Positions 33,703 through 45,154 of a DNA stretch of 64,000 bases are shown here, piece by piece; position 1 is the stretch's first letter; each line of letters opens with the position of its first letter. The notes below the pieces were generated by a model that had not been told where the DNA came from, did no database searches, and was given only the letters and a program-made list of their open reading frames with translations. Source of the DNA: Datisca glomerata (lineage: Eukaryota; Streptophyta; Magnoliopsida; Cucurbitales; Datiscaceae); NCBI GenBank assembly GCA_003255025.1, contig QANY01002371.1:682001-746000 (forward strand), given 5' to 3'. The translations under genes were made by a program, and so were the position numbers.

Positions 33703-36700
33703 TCATTTGGATTGGGATCTTATGTCATGTTCAATGGCACTGAGTTTCTCCTGAAGTGCTGCAATCCTTGCCTGCATGGGAAAATTAGCTAACATGAGAA
33801 GGGAAAAGCTCAATATCATGAGTAAAAATTCCCTACTTGTTAATATTTGGTTATTTAAGCTATTTAGTTTCTTCGTCTGATTATCTTTGAAAAGAAAAAA
33901 AGCGACTCGTACATGCAACATCTCGTAAACACTCACAAACGCAAGAGATCAACCTATAGTCTTTTTTTTTAAGGAGGGACCAACCTAAATTTATTAAGGG
34001 GAACAAGATAAAACGGATGAAATCCAGTGGAATGGAATTAACTGAACGCTTTTTAAATTTTTCTAACACCAACGAGTTTCCATTTCAGCATAAAGTCTAC
34101 ATTCTATAACAAACATACTAGATTAATATATGTTACTCTAAAACCTATATTACTCAACCAGCACAAAAGGACAGCAGAAGGCCACACAAACAAGATGAAA
34201 AGGAAAGTAGACAATAAAATCACTACAGAAATTTGGTCATAATCTTGTTACTGTTCGTGATTCTCCAAACGCACGAAACTCTAGAACGGATTTGTTTAAA
34301 AAAGCAAATTAATGGTTAGCAAAATTTGCTAGCATTTGTTATAGAAATCACACAAAATAAGTAATACCTTGAATGACTTTGAACGACGAAGGGACGGATC
34401 TATCTTTAAGGACTGGAAGTAAGACTTCTCAGCTGAATCATAATGGTTCATGGCCAAGAAAGCATCGCCTTGGCAAATATAAGCCTGTAAAACATAGCAT
34501 TGATAAGACATGGAACCACATCATATAAACTAGCACTTATAACTACTAAGCAATTAAGCATTGATAGGCCATGTCAAATAGTGAAGGTGGGGTGTAATTG
34601 ACACTCAAAATATGTCAAAAACCCTCGGCAAAGAAACAAACTCAAACCTTGCCAAAATATCTACACCCAACGCTATATCTAGTTTTCTATGCTGTGTAAC
34701 CATGCTATGCAAAATTGAACAATGACAAAGACAAGTACAAGTGTGAAATGACAGGTACCTAGGTACATAACTTCTTAAGAATAAATTCACGTTTCTACAT
34801 AAAATAGTTCTTAGCACATGACAAATCCACTTTTTGACTCATGATATACAAATTATCACTTAGCCACCGTGTATTTATACAGACTATCAAGTTAGTTTAA
34901 CTGCATCGAAATAGAAAGCAACGGAATGTGATAGAGCAAAATAAATATATTCTTCTAAAAGAACAGCAGCAATGAAGAGAAACTATGTGAAAGATTCAGC
35001 ACTACAGATGCAATCTTATGCCTCCGAGACTCATCAATGACAATTGGCTCACCTCAGGATATTGAGGAGCCAACGTCAGAGCTTCTCTGGCATCTTCAAG
35101 AGCCCCTGAATGATCTCCCAATGCTAACCTTGCAACAGACCTGAACACATGAAGAGTTTGGGGAGAGGGGGGGGGGTCTCATAAACGATCATCTCGATGA
35201 AAAATATCAAATAGCATAGAGATATGGAAGGCCACGTTATCAAGGTTTGTAATTGATCTCATAAAAGCGAAAAAAGAAGCCAGCGCCAGTATCGAAAGGA
35301 AAGATAGACTGTAGAATGTACCATTGATTTATTATGACAAACCTGTCCTTGTATATAATATGGATGCCCCCAAATGGTTTTAAATGTATAGCCTGCACCA
35401 AACAGGAACAAAAAGTATAATCAATGCCTCAATTCAATAACTGCTGAATCGGCCATGCGAAACACTTTTTTAAGCATATACTTTAGAGACCAAGGAATAG
35501 CATAAATTCAAATTTTAGAATGAAAGAGTTGGAGAGAACCTGTGAGAGAAGTAGCTCACAGATTCTTGAGACGTTATGATAGAATCTTGAGACAATGAAG
35601 ATGATGCTTGGAATTTAAAAGATCGTAAAAACTTGCTTGTGATTCAAAAGAAACTTACTTTCATCAATGTATCTACACTGCTATATGTGATGTGGTTTCT
35701 TGGTTTTCCAAAGCTCAAAAAGATAGGATTTCTCATTAAATTTTCATGGAATCCTATAATATTCTTTTTCTATTTTGTGGTACTCTGCCACTGAAATTTT
35801 GTTTGAAGATTGGATTCTTTCTATATGTTTTACTTACTGGATGTAGGCTTTCTTTCTTTTTCTTTCCAACTGTAATTCAAAACGGTTGGACTCTCTGAAA
35901 TCAAGATGGGTGTTGAGCCTTTAGGTTTGTCACTTGTTACAGATAATTAAGTGGTTGCAGTTTACTATTTGTTGGGTGTGAAACACAGTGGTGAGAATAG
36001 CTCTATTATAGCATAAAGCAGCAAATAAGGCCATGGTTGAAATTTTCGTGTGTAAGGGAATACTTGAAATGTTAAATGGTCGTTTTGGACAAGAAGTTAT
36101 AGAAGTTTCGGCCAAACATTTGGGGTTTCCCCTTACTCATTGCGCTTTGTTTGTTAGAAAAAGTATGGGTGTGGTCGTCAGCCTGCAAATACTAATGAGG
36201 GGAGTTGTGTTACTGGAGGAAATGTCAAGTGGAGGGCCTAGAGAATGTATATAGGGTAGACCCGTATACTTGATACAGTCTATAATGAGTCAACGGGCTT
36301 GTTAGAACACAAATTGTGTTGAAGAGTTCAATTGTTGAGGCAAATGCTGCTTCCATCTGACCAATGGTATCTTCAGCATTATGGTGTTGACTGTTTACAT
36401 CGGGAAGAAGAACACTGCTGCTAAGAAGGAAACGACTGAGGTGATTTCCAACTTATTTGGTTATTAAGTTGATACTGATAATTTAAGATGGTCTGATGGT
36501 CTCTTTGTTTTTCATTTGATTTACAAAATGTTTCTAGTTTCGGCTCATTATTGTAGTAACTTAGGATGAGCAGCTTTGCTTTTTATAAATATTATTAATT
36601 TAATTCTTTTTCATTGAGATCTGCCACTGCCTCTGTGCTTAAGTGAGATTTGTACTAGAAAAAAGACCCCGAGGCAGGGATCTAAAAGGCTGAGCTGAAG

Positions 36701-37494
36701 GAAAAGCTGGCAGAAATGTATGATGCGAAGGACTCAAAAGTCTCAAACTCAATCTTCATCTTCAAGATCTGGACTCACTCTGGAGTAGGAGAGTCTACTG
36801 GTTTTGGTTTGATTTATGACTCTGTTGAGAATGCAAAGAAGTATTAATCTACATACAGGCTTATTAGGAATGGATATGGATTCGATACTAAGGTAGAAAT
36901 ATCAAGGAAGCAGATGAAGAAAAGAAAGAACAGGGCCACGCAGATTCAAACTTCTCAAGAATTTATGAGCAGCTCACATGTCTGTATCTATGAGAGAGAG
37001 AAATAGTTGGAGCGAACCTGTGAGAGGAGCATCTCCGCCTCGGAGAAATTCCCCTTCTCCAACTCACTCTCAGCTCTCTTCCTTAGCGCAAGTGCTTCCA
37101 AACTCTTAGCAGCATCACTCCGATCACAACCGCTGTCATCTTCACCAGAAAAGCTGAACATGACCTCTGCCGCTCTAGCCGCGGTCCCGCAATGGCTAAC
37201 AATTAGGCCGTCAGGGAGAACCACAATGTTAGGGCCAGAACCGCATCGGCCCAAACAACCACAGGACTTGACGGAGACAGTCGGGGGAGCTAGACTGGTG
37301 AGAGTTTCGAGGGTCTGAGAAGAGCCTTGCTTACGGCAAGTGCGGTTAGTGCAGACCCGAATTTCATGGATTTGGGAATTTATGAGGCCACATTTAGAGG
37401 TTGAGATTGAGAAGGATTCGGAGTTGGAGAGGAATAAGAAAGGGGAACGAGAACTGGAGAGGAAGCCCAGTCTCGAGCTCAGCCCTCCCTCCAT
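33703..37494 (-). CDS. Probable plastid [2Fe-2S] thioredoxin-like domain protein with TPRs
   Basis: Five exons join in frame on minus: 37494-37018, 35392-35343, 35140-35053, 34484-34368 and 33771-33703. Their sum is 801 nt (266 residues), and all introns are GT..AG. Residues 1-40 are Ser-rich, as in plastid transit peptides. Residues about 44-112 hold a thioredoxin-like ferredoxin fold: [11 protein letters not shown] (CX4C) and [15 protein letters not shown], with Cys residues suited to bind a [2Fe-2S] cluster. Three TPR-like units follow ([60 protein letters not shown]), then a short helix ending DIRSQSK. No lesion was seen. Intron 1 (1.6 kb) contains ribosomal-protein pseudogenes. Function is not established; an electron-transfer or scaffold role is inference. 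Confidence 0.85.
35400..36129. other. Left part of TPR-gene intron 1, nothing recognised
   Basis: Intronic sequence with T-rich patches. A + strand frame at 36033-36254 runs into the RPS8 remnant and is not recognised as a gene of its own. Confidence 0.4.
36130..36450 (+). pseudogene. RPS8: 40S ribosomal protein S8 pseudogene
   Basis: On the + strand, inside intron 1 of the TPR gene, are [28 protein letters not shown] text (with a frame change), a LVRTQ/LKSSIV-like stretch, [10 protein letters not shown] and [10 protein letters not shown]. These follow the order of eukaryotic ribosomal protein S8 but are broken by several stops and shifts. No introns are visible between the blocks, so a processed (retro) origin is likely. 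No poly(A) tail or target duplication is clear. Confidence 0.65.
36665..36960 (+). pseudogene. RPS24: 40S ribosomal protein S24 pseudogene
   Basis: The + strand encodes [48 protein letters not shown], a TAA, then [15 protein letters not shown] and [14 protein letters not shown], the order of ribosomal protein S24 from about a third of the way in to near its end. The N-terminus is missing, there is a frame change at about 36685 and one in-frame stop. It lies 210 bp after the RPS8 remnant on the same strand, which suggests a joint origin. Confidence 0.8.
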
Positions 37495-37676
37495 TGTCGT
37501 CCTCTATTCCTTCACTGCAACCAAGCAGCCAATGAGCCAACCAAAATTTACCACCGGGGAAAAAGGACCTTTTTAAAACCAATGTAATCTTAATTTACTT
37601 ACATATATATATATTATATTCTAACAATTTTATTTTAAAAATTATTTCATCTTAATTTTATATCAAATGAATTTAA

Positions 37677-38396
37677 AGGGTCATTTGGTTTAAATTTTAT
37701 AAGATTAGTAAAACTAATATAATTTGTGGGTATATGATTAGTGAGAATATATTAGAAAGAATACATAATTACTATATTTGATAATGTATTGAGATGTTTT
37801 ACTATATTAATGAAAATATAAGATTGTTATGTTTGATTTGTAATAACTTTTAATAATGACATGTATATGAGATTATAATTTTATTATTTTATCCTTCAAA
37901 ATTATCTAGTTAATATCATTATAAAAATTATAGGAAAGTTAATTCATTTGTAAATATTTATAGAAAAAAAGTACAGATTAAAAAAACTAAATCCAATAAA
38001 TTTTGAAGAAGCTCAATAAATTTTGAGTTAAAAAATTCCAAAGCGTTTTGAGAAAAAAAGCTGAAGTTTTTTGGAAAAAAATCTGTTTAGTTTCAGATGT
38101 GGGATTTGCATATACCACATTGAAAATTTTTCTAAAAGCCATTATATAACCACATTGAGTAAAATCGGTGGGGAATGGAAAAATTGATTAAATTAGTCAA
38201 ACAAAATGGAAAATAGGTTGCTGGCAGGAATCTAGTGGGGAACATGGAGAGAATATTTAATTCATTCACTTTTTGAGGAGGTATAAGATACCTCTTGAGA
38301 GGAGACTCAGATATCTTAAAACAAACATAGGAATGTAAAAGATTCTCACATATGTCATATTCCCACCCCTAATATATCTCAATACCAAAACGCCCT
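37677..38396. mobile_element. Tourist-like (PIF/Harbinger-type) MITE
   Basis: A 720-bp element with ends AGGGTCATTTGGTT and, inverted, AGGGCGTTTTGGTA. TAA stands directly outside each end (37674-37676 and 38397-38399). The inverted similarity extends inward (GGGTATATGATTAGTGAGAA against GGGAATATGACATATGTGAG). TAA duplication and GGG..TTTGG ends match this superfamily. No protein is encoded. It begins 183 bp upstream of the TPR gene's start codon and could affect its promoter. Confidence 0.7.
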
Positions 38397-38399
38397 TAA

Positions 38400-39717
38400 G
38401 GTTTATTTATAAATATATATCAGTTTCAATTTTCTCTTGAAAAAATATACCAATTTCTTAAATATAAGAAAAGTATATCTCTGACCCACCAAATCAACTC
38501 AAATAAATTGATCACTTGTCTTTACAATGCAGTTATTACATCAACACAGATTTGACAGTTACCATTTGGTTTCAAATAAAATGTTCGTATGTTCATTTGC
38601 TCATTTTTTTGCTTCATCTTCGTCTCTATTCTCTCTTCTTCTTCATCGAGTTTGCTTCTTCTTCAGTGGAAATCGTGCATCTTCTTCAGCGAGACACTCC
38701 CATTATTCTTCTTATTCTTCAAAGACGCACTCGGGAAAATGTGCTTCTTCTTCAGCGCAAGACTCACTGACCCATTTTTCTTCATCTTCTTCAGAGACAC
38801 ACTCAGATACCCATTCTTTTCTTTCTTTTTTTACACAGAAAAGGACTTGATGTACCATTCTTATTCTTATTCTTCCGTCCTATTTCCTTGTACCTTATAA
38901 TCCCAAATTTGTTCTATTCTGGAAGTTTGGGGGAAATCGTCTAGGGTATAAAAATCAGAACTTTTTTCTGTACTGGAATTAGGGGAAAATTGTATGGTGT
39001 TTGAAAAGCATTTCTTTGCTATATACAAAACAAAATGGGTTTTAGTTTTGTAAATATCAATTTAAATGGTTGTGGGTTATGTGTTTTAGCTTGAAGTTCT
39101 TGCAAGAAGATAGTTGTTATTCATATGGTTGTGAGTTTTGAGAATTTAGATACGTTTAGTTTGCCCCTATTGATGATTATAATCTTTTGCATCAGTGGAT
39201 TGCTTGATGTTTGTGATAACCATATGTATCTATTGGATACTTGAAGGGTTCAAGTAGTTGTTTAGGACTACTTGAATCCCTCAAGTAGTCATTTTGATTA
39301 TGACAATAAGTAATCCAGTGAACAAATGACTACTTGAAGGGTTCAAGTAGTTGTTTATGACTATTTGGACTCTATCATTTTGATTCTGACATTCAGTAAT
39401 CCAGTGAACATGTGACTACTTGAAGGAGTTCAAGTAGTCACCTGGTTTGTGGGTTTCTTACTGGTAGAATAAAAATAACTACTTGAATGGTTTAAGTAGT
39501 CGTAAAAATACATACAATTTACATACTGGTAAAATTAAAAACTCTCATATTAGTTTGCTTATTGGCAGAATCAAATAAGAAAAAATTTCACTGACTTTTT
39601 AGGTTATTTATGAGGGCGTGATGCTAGTAGGTCTTTGATAAAATGACTCTTTAAGAGTTGGATGAGTTAATTCTTGGTTTGAGACTATTTTTATATTATA
39701 ACATGTGTAGGTACAAT
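38400..39717. other. Intergenic with palindromic repeats
   Basis: Ser/Phe-rich frames at 38516-38900 come from TTCTTCTTC-type low-complexity DNA. The part 39236-39505 contains the palindromic units listed separately. No other gene was seen. Confidence 0.5.
39236..39505. repeat. Array of short palindromes ACTACTTGAA..TTCAAGTAGT
   Basis: Five near-palindromes of 20-25 bp lie at about 39238-39258, 39267-39290, 39328-39351, 39414-39440 and 39478-39502. Two intervening spacers share CATTTTGATT..GACA, then TCAGTAATCCAGTGAACA-like text. A weaker unit is at 40504-40550. Confidence 0.75.
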
Positions 39718-40077
39718 ATGTCAATTTTTAATGCCGATGATTTTGCATATGGAGGATCGAGATTTGTTAACAAAATATGTGCTTGCAGAAGAAGGGTTGC
39801 TGTGAAAATATCATAGTCGAATCAAAACAAAAGTAGACTATATTATTGTTGGTTAGAGAATAAATGTGGGTATTTTGGATGGTGTAACCCTCTTGATGAA
39901 GTAAGTGAAGCTAGTAGCAAGAATGATGATTTAAAAAAAAAATTTAAGAACAAGCTCCAACACATGGATATAAGGATCCAAGCATTAGAGAGTTGGACGG
40001 ACACGTTGAATTTTTTTTTTCATGTTTGCATTCTATGTTTTAGCTTTATAATTGTGGCCATTGTTAGTGGCAAGTAG
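39718..40077 (+). pseudogene. GRF-type zinc-finger small protein, broken
   Basis: A 120-codon frame from ATG at 39718 to TAG at 40075-40077, with one in-frame TAG at about codon 34. The text ICACRRRVAVKIS, then LYYCW, KCGYFGWCNPLDE matches the GRF zinc finger (CxC..C..C with aromatic residues). A Lys-rich coiled segment and a hydrophobic C-terminal segment (FHVCILCFSFIIVAIVSG) follow, the layout of many small plant GRF proteins. An AG (TGTGTAG|GT) lies just upstream, so a further exon may precede. GRF domains bind single-stranded nucleic acid in other proteins; the role here is unknown. Confidence 0.6.
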
Positions 40078-42212
40078 GATCAGTTATAGTATTACTCGGT
40101 ATGTGTGATGTACATTTGTATGTGTGAACTTGTTGTGTACTTAGTGCAAGCACGTATGAAGATTGTAGTTGTACCAAATTAATTTTTTTTGCACTATATG
40201 GTAGACAAGACTTGTTGTCCAGCTAAAATAATTGACATAAATGAGAAAGAATGTTAACTAAATTATTTTAAACTTTGTACAAAAAGGTACATATGAGAAA
40301 CGAGGAAGCACAATTAGTCATACACAAAAGTTTGGTAAATATTACAACCACTCAACTTCCACAAATCTACACGCAATAAGAACTTATATGTGCGTCACAT
40401 ATAAAAACTTTCAGGTGAACCTCGAATTAACGTCAATGCAATATTGACCGACCAATATGCTTGTTGTTTAACGATGATCATGTTGTAAGATGGCAATAGA
40501 GACTAGGTGACTACTTAAACCTTTCAAATAGTTATTTATAACTATTTAAAAGAAAAGTATCGAAAAATAAAATGTTCGGCTTAGAGAATTGTTTCATAGT
40601 TTGCTTTTGAGAGAAACAAAAATAAACAAACTCACTTCTTTTACAAATTATTATTCTCTCTTGTTTTTATAAAAATAAACAAAATCTCAGTTCTTTTATC
40701 AAATTTTGAAAGATTTGTGTATGGCAACCAAATCCCCATAGTGGTCTTGTACTCAGAACATTTTCAAAGGTTATTTTTTTACGAGAGTAGTTATATTATA
40801 GATACTTAATATATAAGTGGACTCAACTGAAATAAACATCAACTATAGTCTTTTTTATGAGTCCACTAAATAGGATAAAAAAAAGTTTTAGTATAAAAAA
40901 GTGATGCTTCTATTCCAATTATACTCATATCTTCCACACAACGTTTGATGAAGATTTTTAAAAACCCATAATCTCTCTTACCTCTCATAATTTCAGAAAT
41001 TTTTTAGCTATCTTAAAATTTTCAGAAATTTTCTCTTACATCTCCGAATATTTTTTCAAAAAGTTTTAAAAATTTAGAAATCTCATGTGCCTATTTATAC
41101 ACTACTATATATAATAAATATAAATAAATGTCGATGCCATATGTCCACGTGTGTATAATATATGTTATATATCATCACATATATAGACATACGTTGTTTT
41201 ATATATATATACATGTATATATATTAAATATGCAAGTGCATATGACATGTATGTGTCTATATATATAATATGTAGACACATACAAGTATCTAGCATATAT
41301 AAGCAAAATATAAATGTATACGAAAAATGCTATATAAAAAATATAAATAAATAATATACGAGTACATGTGTGTTATATATGTTATACATGACATGTGTGC
41401 GTGTATATATATATGTGTGTGTGTGTGTGCGCACGCACGTATATGTATATGTGTGTGTGTGTGTGTATATGTGTGTGTGTGCGCGCGCACGCACGCGCGT
41501 GTACATGTGTGTGCCCACACGCATATATCAATTAACAAAATTATATATGAATAATGTATTAACATATCTAGCATATAAATAATATATAATTATACATGAC
41601 ATATATAACAATATAAATATATAAGTTATATAGAATACATAACATATACTTTTTATAAGTGCATATAACGTGTGTGCGTGTGTATATAATATATGTTGTA
41701 TGTGGCGTCTAAAATATCTAGCATTTACATGACATCTCGCTCACTATATAAATCTCTCTCTGTGTCCTGGATCTCTCTCTCTCAATAAACATTGAGGATA
41801 AAGTGATTGATAAAGAGAGAGTTTGAGAGAGAGGGACGGAGATAAAGAGACAGAGAGATAGAGTGAGAAATTTTCGGATATAAATAGATAGAGAGATAAA
41901 GAGAGTGAGAGATGAGATAAATATGAAAAATTATTTAGTTTAATTTAATTAATCTGTTAAATTATTATTTTTTATATTATAGTTGTAAAGATAATTGTAT
42001 TTAAAATGTGAAATATGCCTAAAAAGTAAGAATTCTACATTTTCAAAGTGATTTTACATATCACTAAAAACACTGGTTTTGCATATTACATATAAAGTCT
42101 TCTTAAAAATTGGAGAGAGGCTTGTGACTTACTAGAATACCAACAAATTAAACAAAGAGAGGACTTAAAAGTAGGCTTAATTAAGAATTTCATACCTATA
42201 TACGGTAAACCT
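40078..42212. other. Intergenic with microsatellites
   Basis: AT-rich sequence. 41100-41720 is dominated by TATATA and GTGTGT runs, and 41740-41930 by CTCTCT and GAGAGA runs. No gene is supported; Cys/His-rich or Thr/His-rich frames at 41290-41580 are products of the dinucleotide repeat. Confidence 0.7.
41395..41525. repeat. (TG)n/(TA)n/(GC) compound microsatellite
   Basis: Runs of TGTGTGTGTG, TATATATA and GCGCGCGCACGCACGCG alternate. Alternating purine-pyrimidine sequence of this kind can adopt Z-DNA. Confidence 0.9.
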
Positions 42213-42539
42213 TTATTCTCTGAAAGCAAGACAATGAAAAAGGCATAAATCAAACTCAAACAAATGTCCATTTTCAGGGAACATATCTTTGCAAATTCTT
42301 CCACAATGAGGATGAAGACAAAGATGAACGCATGTATTGTAAATACAATCTAAGTCCATGTTCTTATTCGTCTTCATAAAATGCTGTTCACATTCATCCT
42401 CACATATTCCAATTGGAACTTCATAAGCTTTAACTATCACTTGTTGTAAAAGTGATATTGTTGCCACCATTATAATCACCCCAATTACTACTACACTTTT
42501 GTTGTTTCTTGCATCCATTAATTGTTTCTTCTTTTTCAA
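42213..42539 (-). CDS. Small secreted Cys-rich protein A
   Basis: A 108-residue single-exon frame. The ATG at 42518 (MDARNNKS) is as likely a start as that at 42539. A hydrophobic segment (VVVIGVIIMVATISLL) and the small-residue end VKA make a signal peptide or anchor, so the mature part probably begins YEVPIG. It has nine Cys: CEDEC, then CIYNTCVHLCLHPHCGRIC and CLFHC. Several CX3C pairs recall helical-hairpin peptides, but no known family is recognised. It shares YEVP, the Cys spacing and LHPHC..ICKD.FP with the protein at 50532-50792. A TATA-like GATATAATT lies near 42560-42568 (minus). Defence or signalling is only a guess. Confidence 0.6.
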   Translation of the reverse strand: MKKKKQLMDARNNKSVVVIGVIIMVATISLLQQVIVKAYEVPIGICEDECEQHFMKTNKNMDLDCIYNTCVHLCLHPHCGRICKDMFPENGHLFEFDLCLFHCLAFRE

Positions 42540-43313
42540 AGCTGAACAAGATGACGTAGAATTATATCTATGGGCAATTTCCTTCTTCTTAATAGATAAA
42601 AGCTTTTCTTTTTCTTTTTTTAAACAACAATTGAATAAACGTGTTTAGACTACTAAAATACTTTGTTTTAAATATTTCCAACATTTTATGGCTACTAATT
42701 GAATGATGAAGACACATCTAAAATCATTGAATGAAAAAGCATTTCATATGTAATATTTTATAAGTTAATCCAATTCAAACAGAAGCATTTCGACTTAATG
42801 GTTTGGATTTGCATGTGTTGTAGACCAATTTATCACAAAATTCTTCATTCGTTTGAAAGAATTTATAAAAAATTACATCATGATGAGTTACATAGACCAA
42901 TATATGAAGGTAAACAACAAAGCATTGGGATGGATAGACTGTTTTAGGAGTAATGGGAAATTACATAAGAGTCAACTCTAATATTGGAAATACAATAGGT
43001 TGAAATGAATGTCATAGTAATTACTCAACGAAGGTTCATTTTCATAAGGTTCATATCACAAACATAAATATATGTAAAATAATTCCATATATATATAATA
43101 TGATAATTTTCATTGATCTTTATTAATTGAGTAAATAGGCTTGTTGTTGCATGAAATTATGCAAAATCATATAAATACTATTACACATATTGACAATCAA
43201 ATCATTAAATTGAAAAATAAACTATAGTGATATATAAATATGCATCAAAATATAACTATATGGGAAATTTAAAAAAGCAAAAATCAGCTCGAGTCATATT
43301 TATGAAATTAATT
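42540..43313. other. Upstream flank of Cys-rich gene A, no gene seen
   Basis: AT-rich sequence between the gene and the copia element; nothing recognised. Confidence 0.5.
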
Positions 43314-43318
43314 GTATT

Positions 43319-43700
43319 TAAAACAAGGTATAAAACCTAGTTTACGAACTCAATGAGCAAAATATAAAAGAAAGAAATGATGAAGATGAGTAAGAATAAA
43401 AGCTTGTGAATGATTCAATTTTTCTCATTACGTAAAGACTTTGTGCAATACAATATATAGGCAAAAGAAACCAATCAAAATTATACAACTAGAATAAAAG
43501 AATCTTTCCGTAACTGAAAATGCACAGTTTCATTTAGTCTCTCTTTCTATGAAATTAAGTCTTTTGCTTCTCTTCTTCTTTTCTTCCATACACTGCGTTT
43601 TGGTCTTTCCCTTTCCCTTCTTTTCTCGATCTAGAACAGAAGGGACATGCAGAAGAGGTCGAAGCTTTCATCAATGTCAGCTGAATATCAGTAATTCTCA
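43319..43700 (-). repeat. 3' LTR of the copia element
   Basis: Collinear with 48104-48470: it shares AGCAAAATATAAAAGAAAG, CACAGTTTCATTTAGTCTC and CTTTCCCTTTCCCTTCT. Minus-strand start TGAGAATTACTG. Confidence 0.8.
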
Positions 43701-44161
43701 ATGCCCACCATAAGAGGAAGCATAGATGTTGTCTATGTTCATCTTGGTCAAGTGAGATTTGAAGACGATCGAAGGTAAGGGTTTCATGAAAAGATCTACG
43801 ATTTGGTTTGTCGTAGATATGTGAGACGTGTTAATGCTTCACTCTTGTATTTTTTTTTCAAATTAGGTGGCAATCAAACACAACATGCTTGGTGCGCTTA
43901 TGAAACATTAGATTTGAAGCAATGTGCAAAGCATCTTGATTGTCGCACAGAGAGCACTAGCATGAGAATGAGAAATCCCGAAATCGGTAAGCAAAAATTT
44001 CAACCAAGTTATATCGCAAGAGGTTAGAGCTATAGCTCTGTACTCTACTTCAGCGAAAAACGTGACACAATGGTTTATTTATTTGATTTTCAGGAGATTA
44101 AAGAATCACCCAAGAGTATGCAGAAGCCTGAAACCGATCACCTTGTATTAAGACAAGAAGC

Positions 44162-45154
44162 CTAGTCTGAGTCACAATACACATGAAGTTGAATAAAGGA
44201 AGAGGATGGATAAAAAAGGCCTTGGCCAATTGTGCCCTTCTGGTATCTCAAAACTTTGTTAATTCCATGTAAGTGAAGATTTGTGGGTGCTGCCATATAC
44301 AGACTAAGAACTTGAACTGGGTAGCTAATATCTGGTCTGGCAAAGGTTATGTAAATTAGCTTACCAATTAGCTTTCTGTAGATAGTAGGATCTGGTAGAG
44401 GAACCCCATCAGTAGCACTAAATTTGAAATTTTGGTCCATAGGAATTTGAATAGGCTTTGTATCAGTGAATCGAGCATCAGTTAAAAGATCTAAAATGTA
44501 CTTTCTTTGACATGTTAGACAAGCTAGTACTTGTAACTATTAGGTCATCAACATAAACAAGAACAATTGTGAACCCATTAGAAGTCATGCTAGTGAACAA
44601 ACTGTAGTTAGATTTAGATTGTTTATATCCAAAGTTGATCAAAGATTGAGAAAACTTGGTATACCACTGTCTGAAGGATTGTTTAAGACCATATAGAGTT
44701 TTCAGCAGCTTGCAAACATAATTCTTAGGAGCCATATCAACACCAGGAGGCAATTTCATGTATACATCCTCATGTAAAAGCATTTTGCACATCAGATTGA
44801 TGCAAATGTCAACCTTTAATTGCTGCCAGAGCTAATAAGCACCGAACTGTTGTTATTTTTGCAATAGGTGAAAAGGTTTCTTGGTAGTCTAGGCCCTCTT
44901 ATTACGTGTACCCCTTTGCCACCAATATAGCCTTGTATCTTTCTAGAGAACCATCAGAATTATATTTCAACTTATATACACATTTACAACCCACTGCCTT
45001 CTTCCCATATGGTAATGTAGTCAACTTTCAAGTTTTTTTATCCTCTAGAGCCTTAAGTTCAACGTTCATGGCCTCAACCCATTTTATATTATGTGCAGCT
45101 TCTTTAAAACTAGTGGGTACTTTAAGTGTAGTAATAGAAATAGAGAAAGCTTGA
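44162..45154 (-). pseudogene. Copia reverse transcriptase and RNase H start
   Basis: Minus-strand pieces: NIKWVEAMNVELKALEDKKT (start of RVT_2, at 45028), then VYMKLPPGVD, LLKTLYGLKQSFRQWYTKF and the catalytic LVYVDDLIVTS (44792-44478), then IYRKLIGKLIYITFARPDIS and YCDSD (44440-44162), where RNase H begins. Frames change several times between pieces. Confidence 0.85.

Noticed and set aside
38516..38900. Three overlapping Ser/Phe/Leu-rich frames
   Set aside because: All follow from TTCTTC-type low-complexity DNA, and none resembles a protein family.
41290..41582. Cys/Val- and Thr/His-rich frames
   Set aside because: They are produced by the (TG)n/(TA)n microsatellite.
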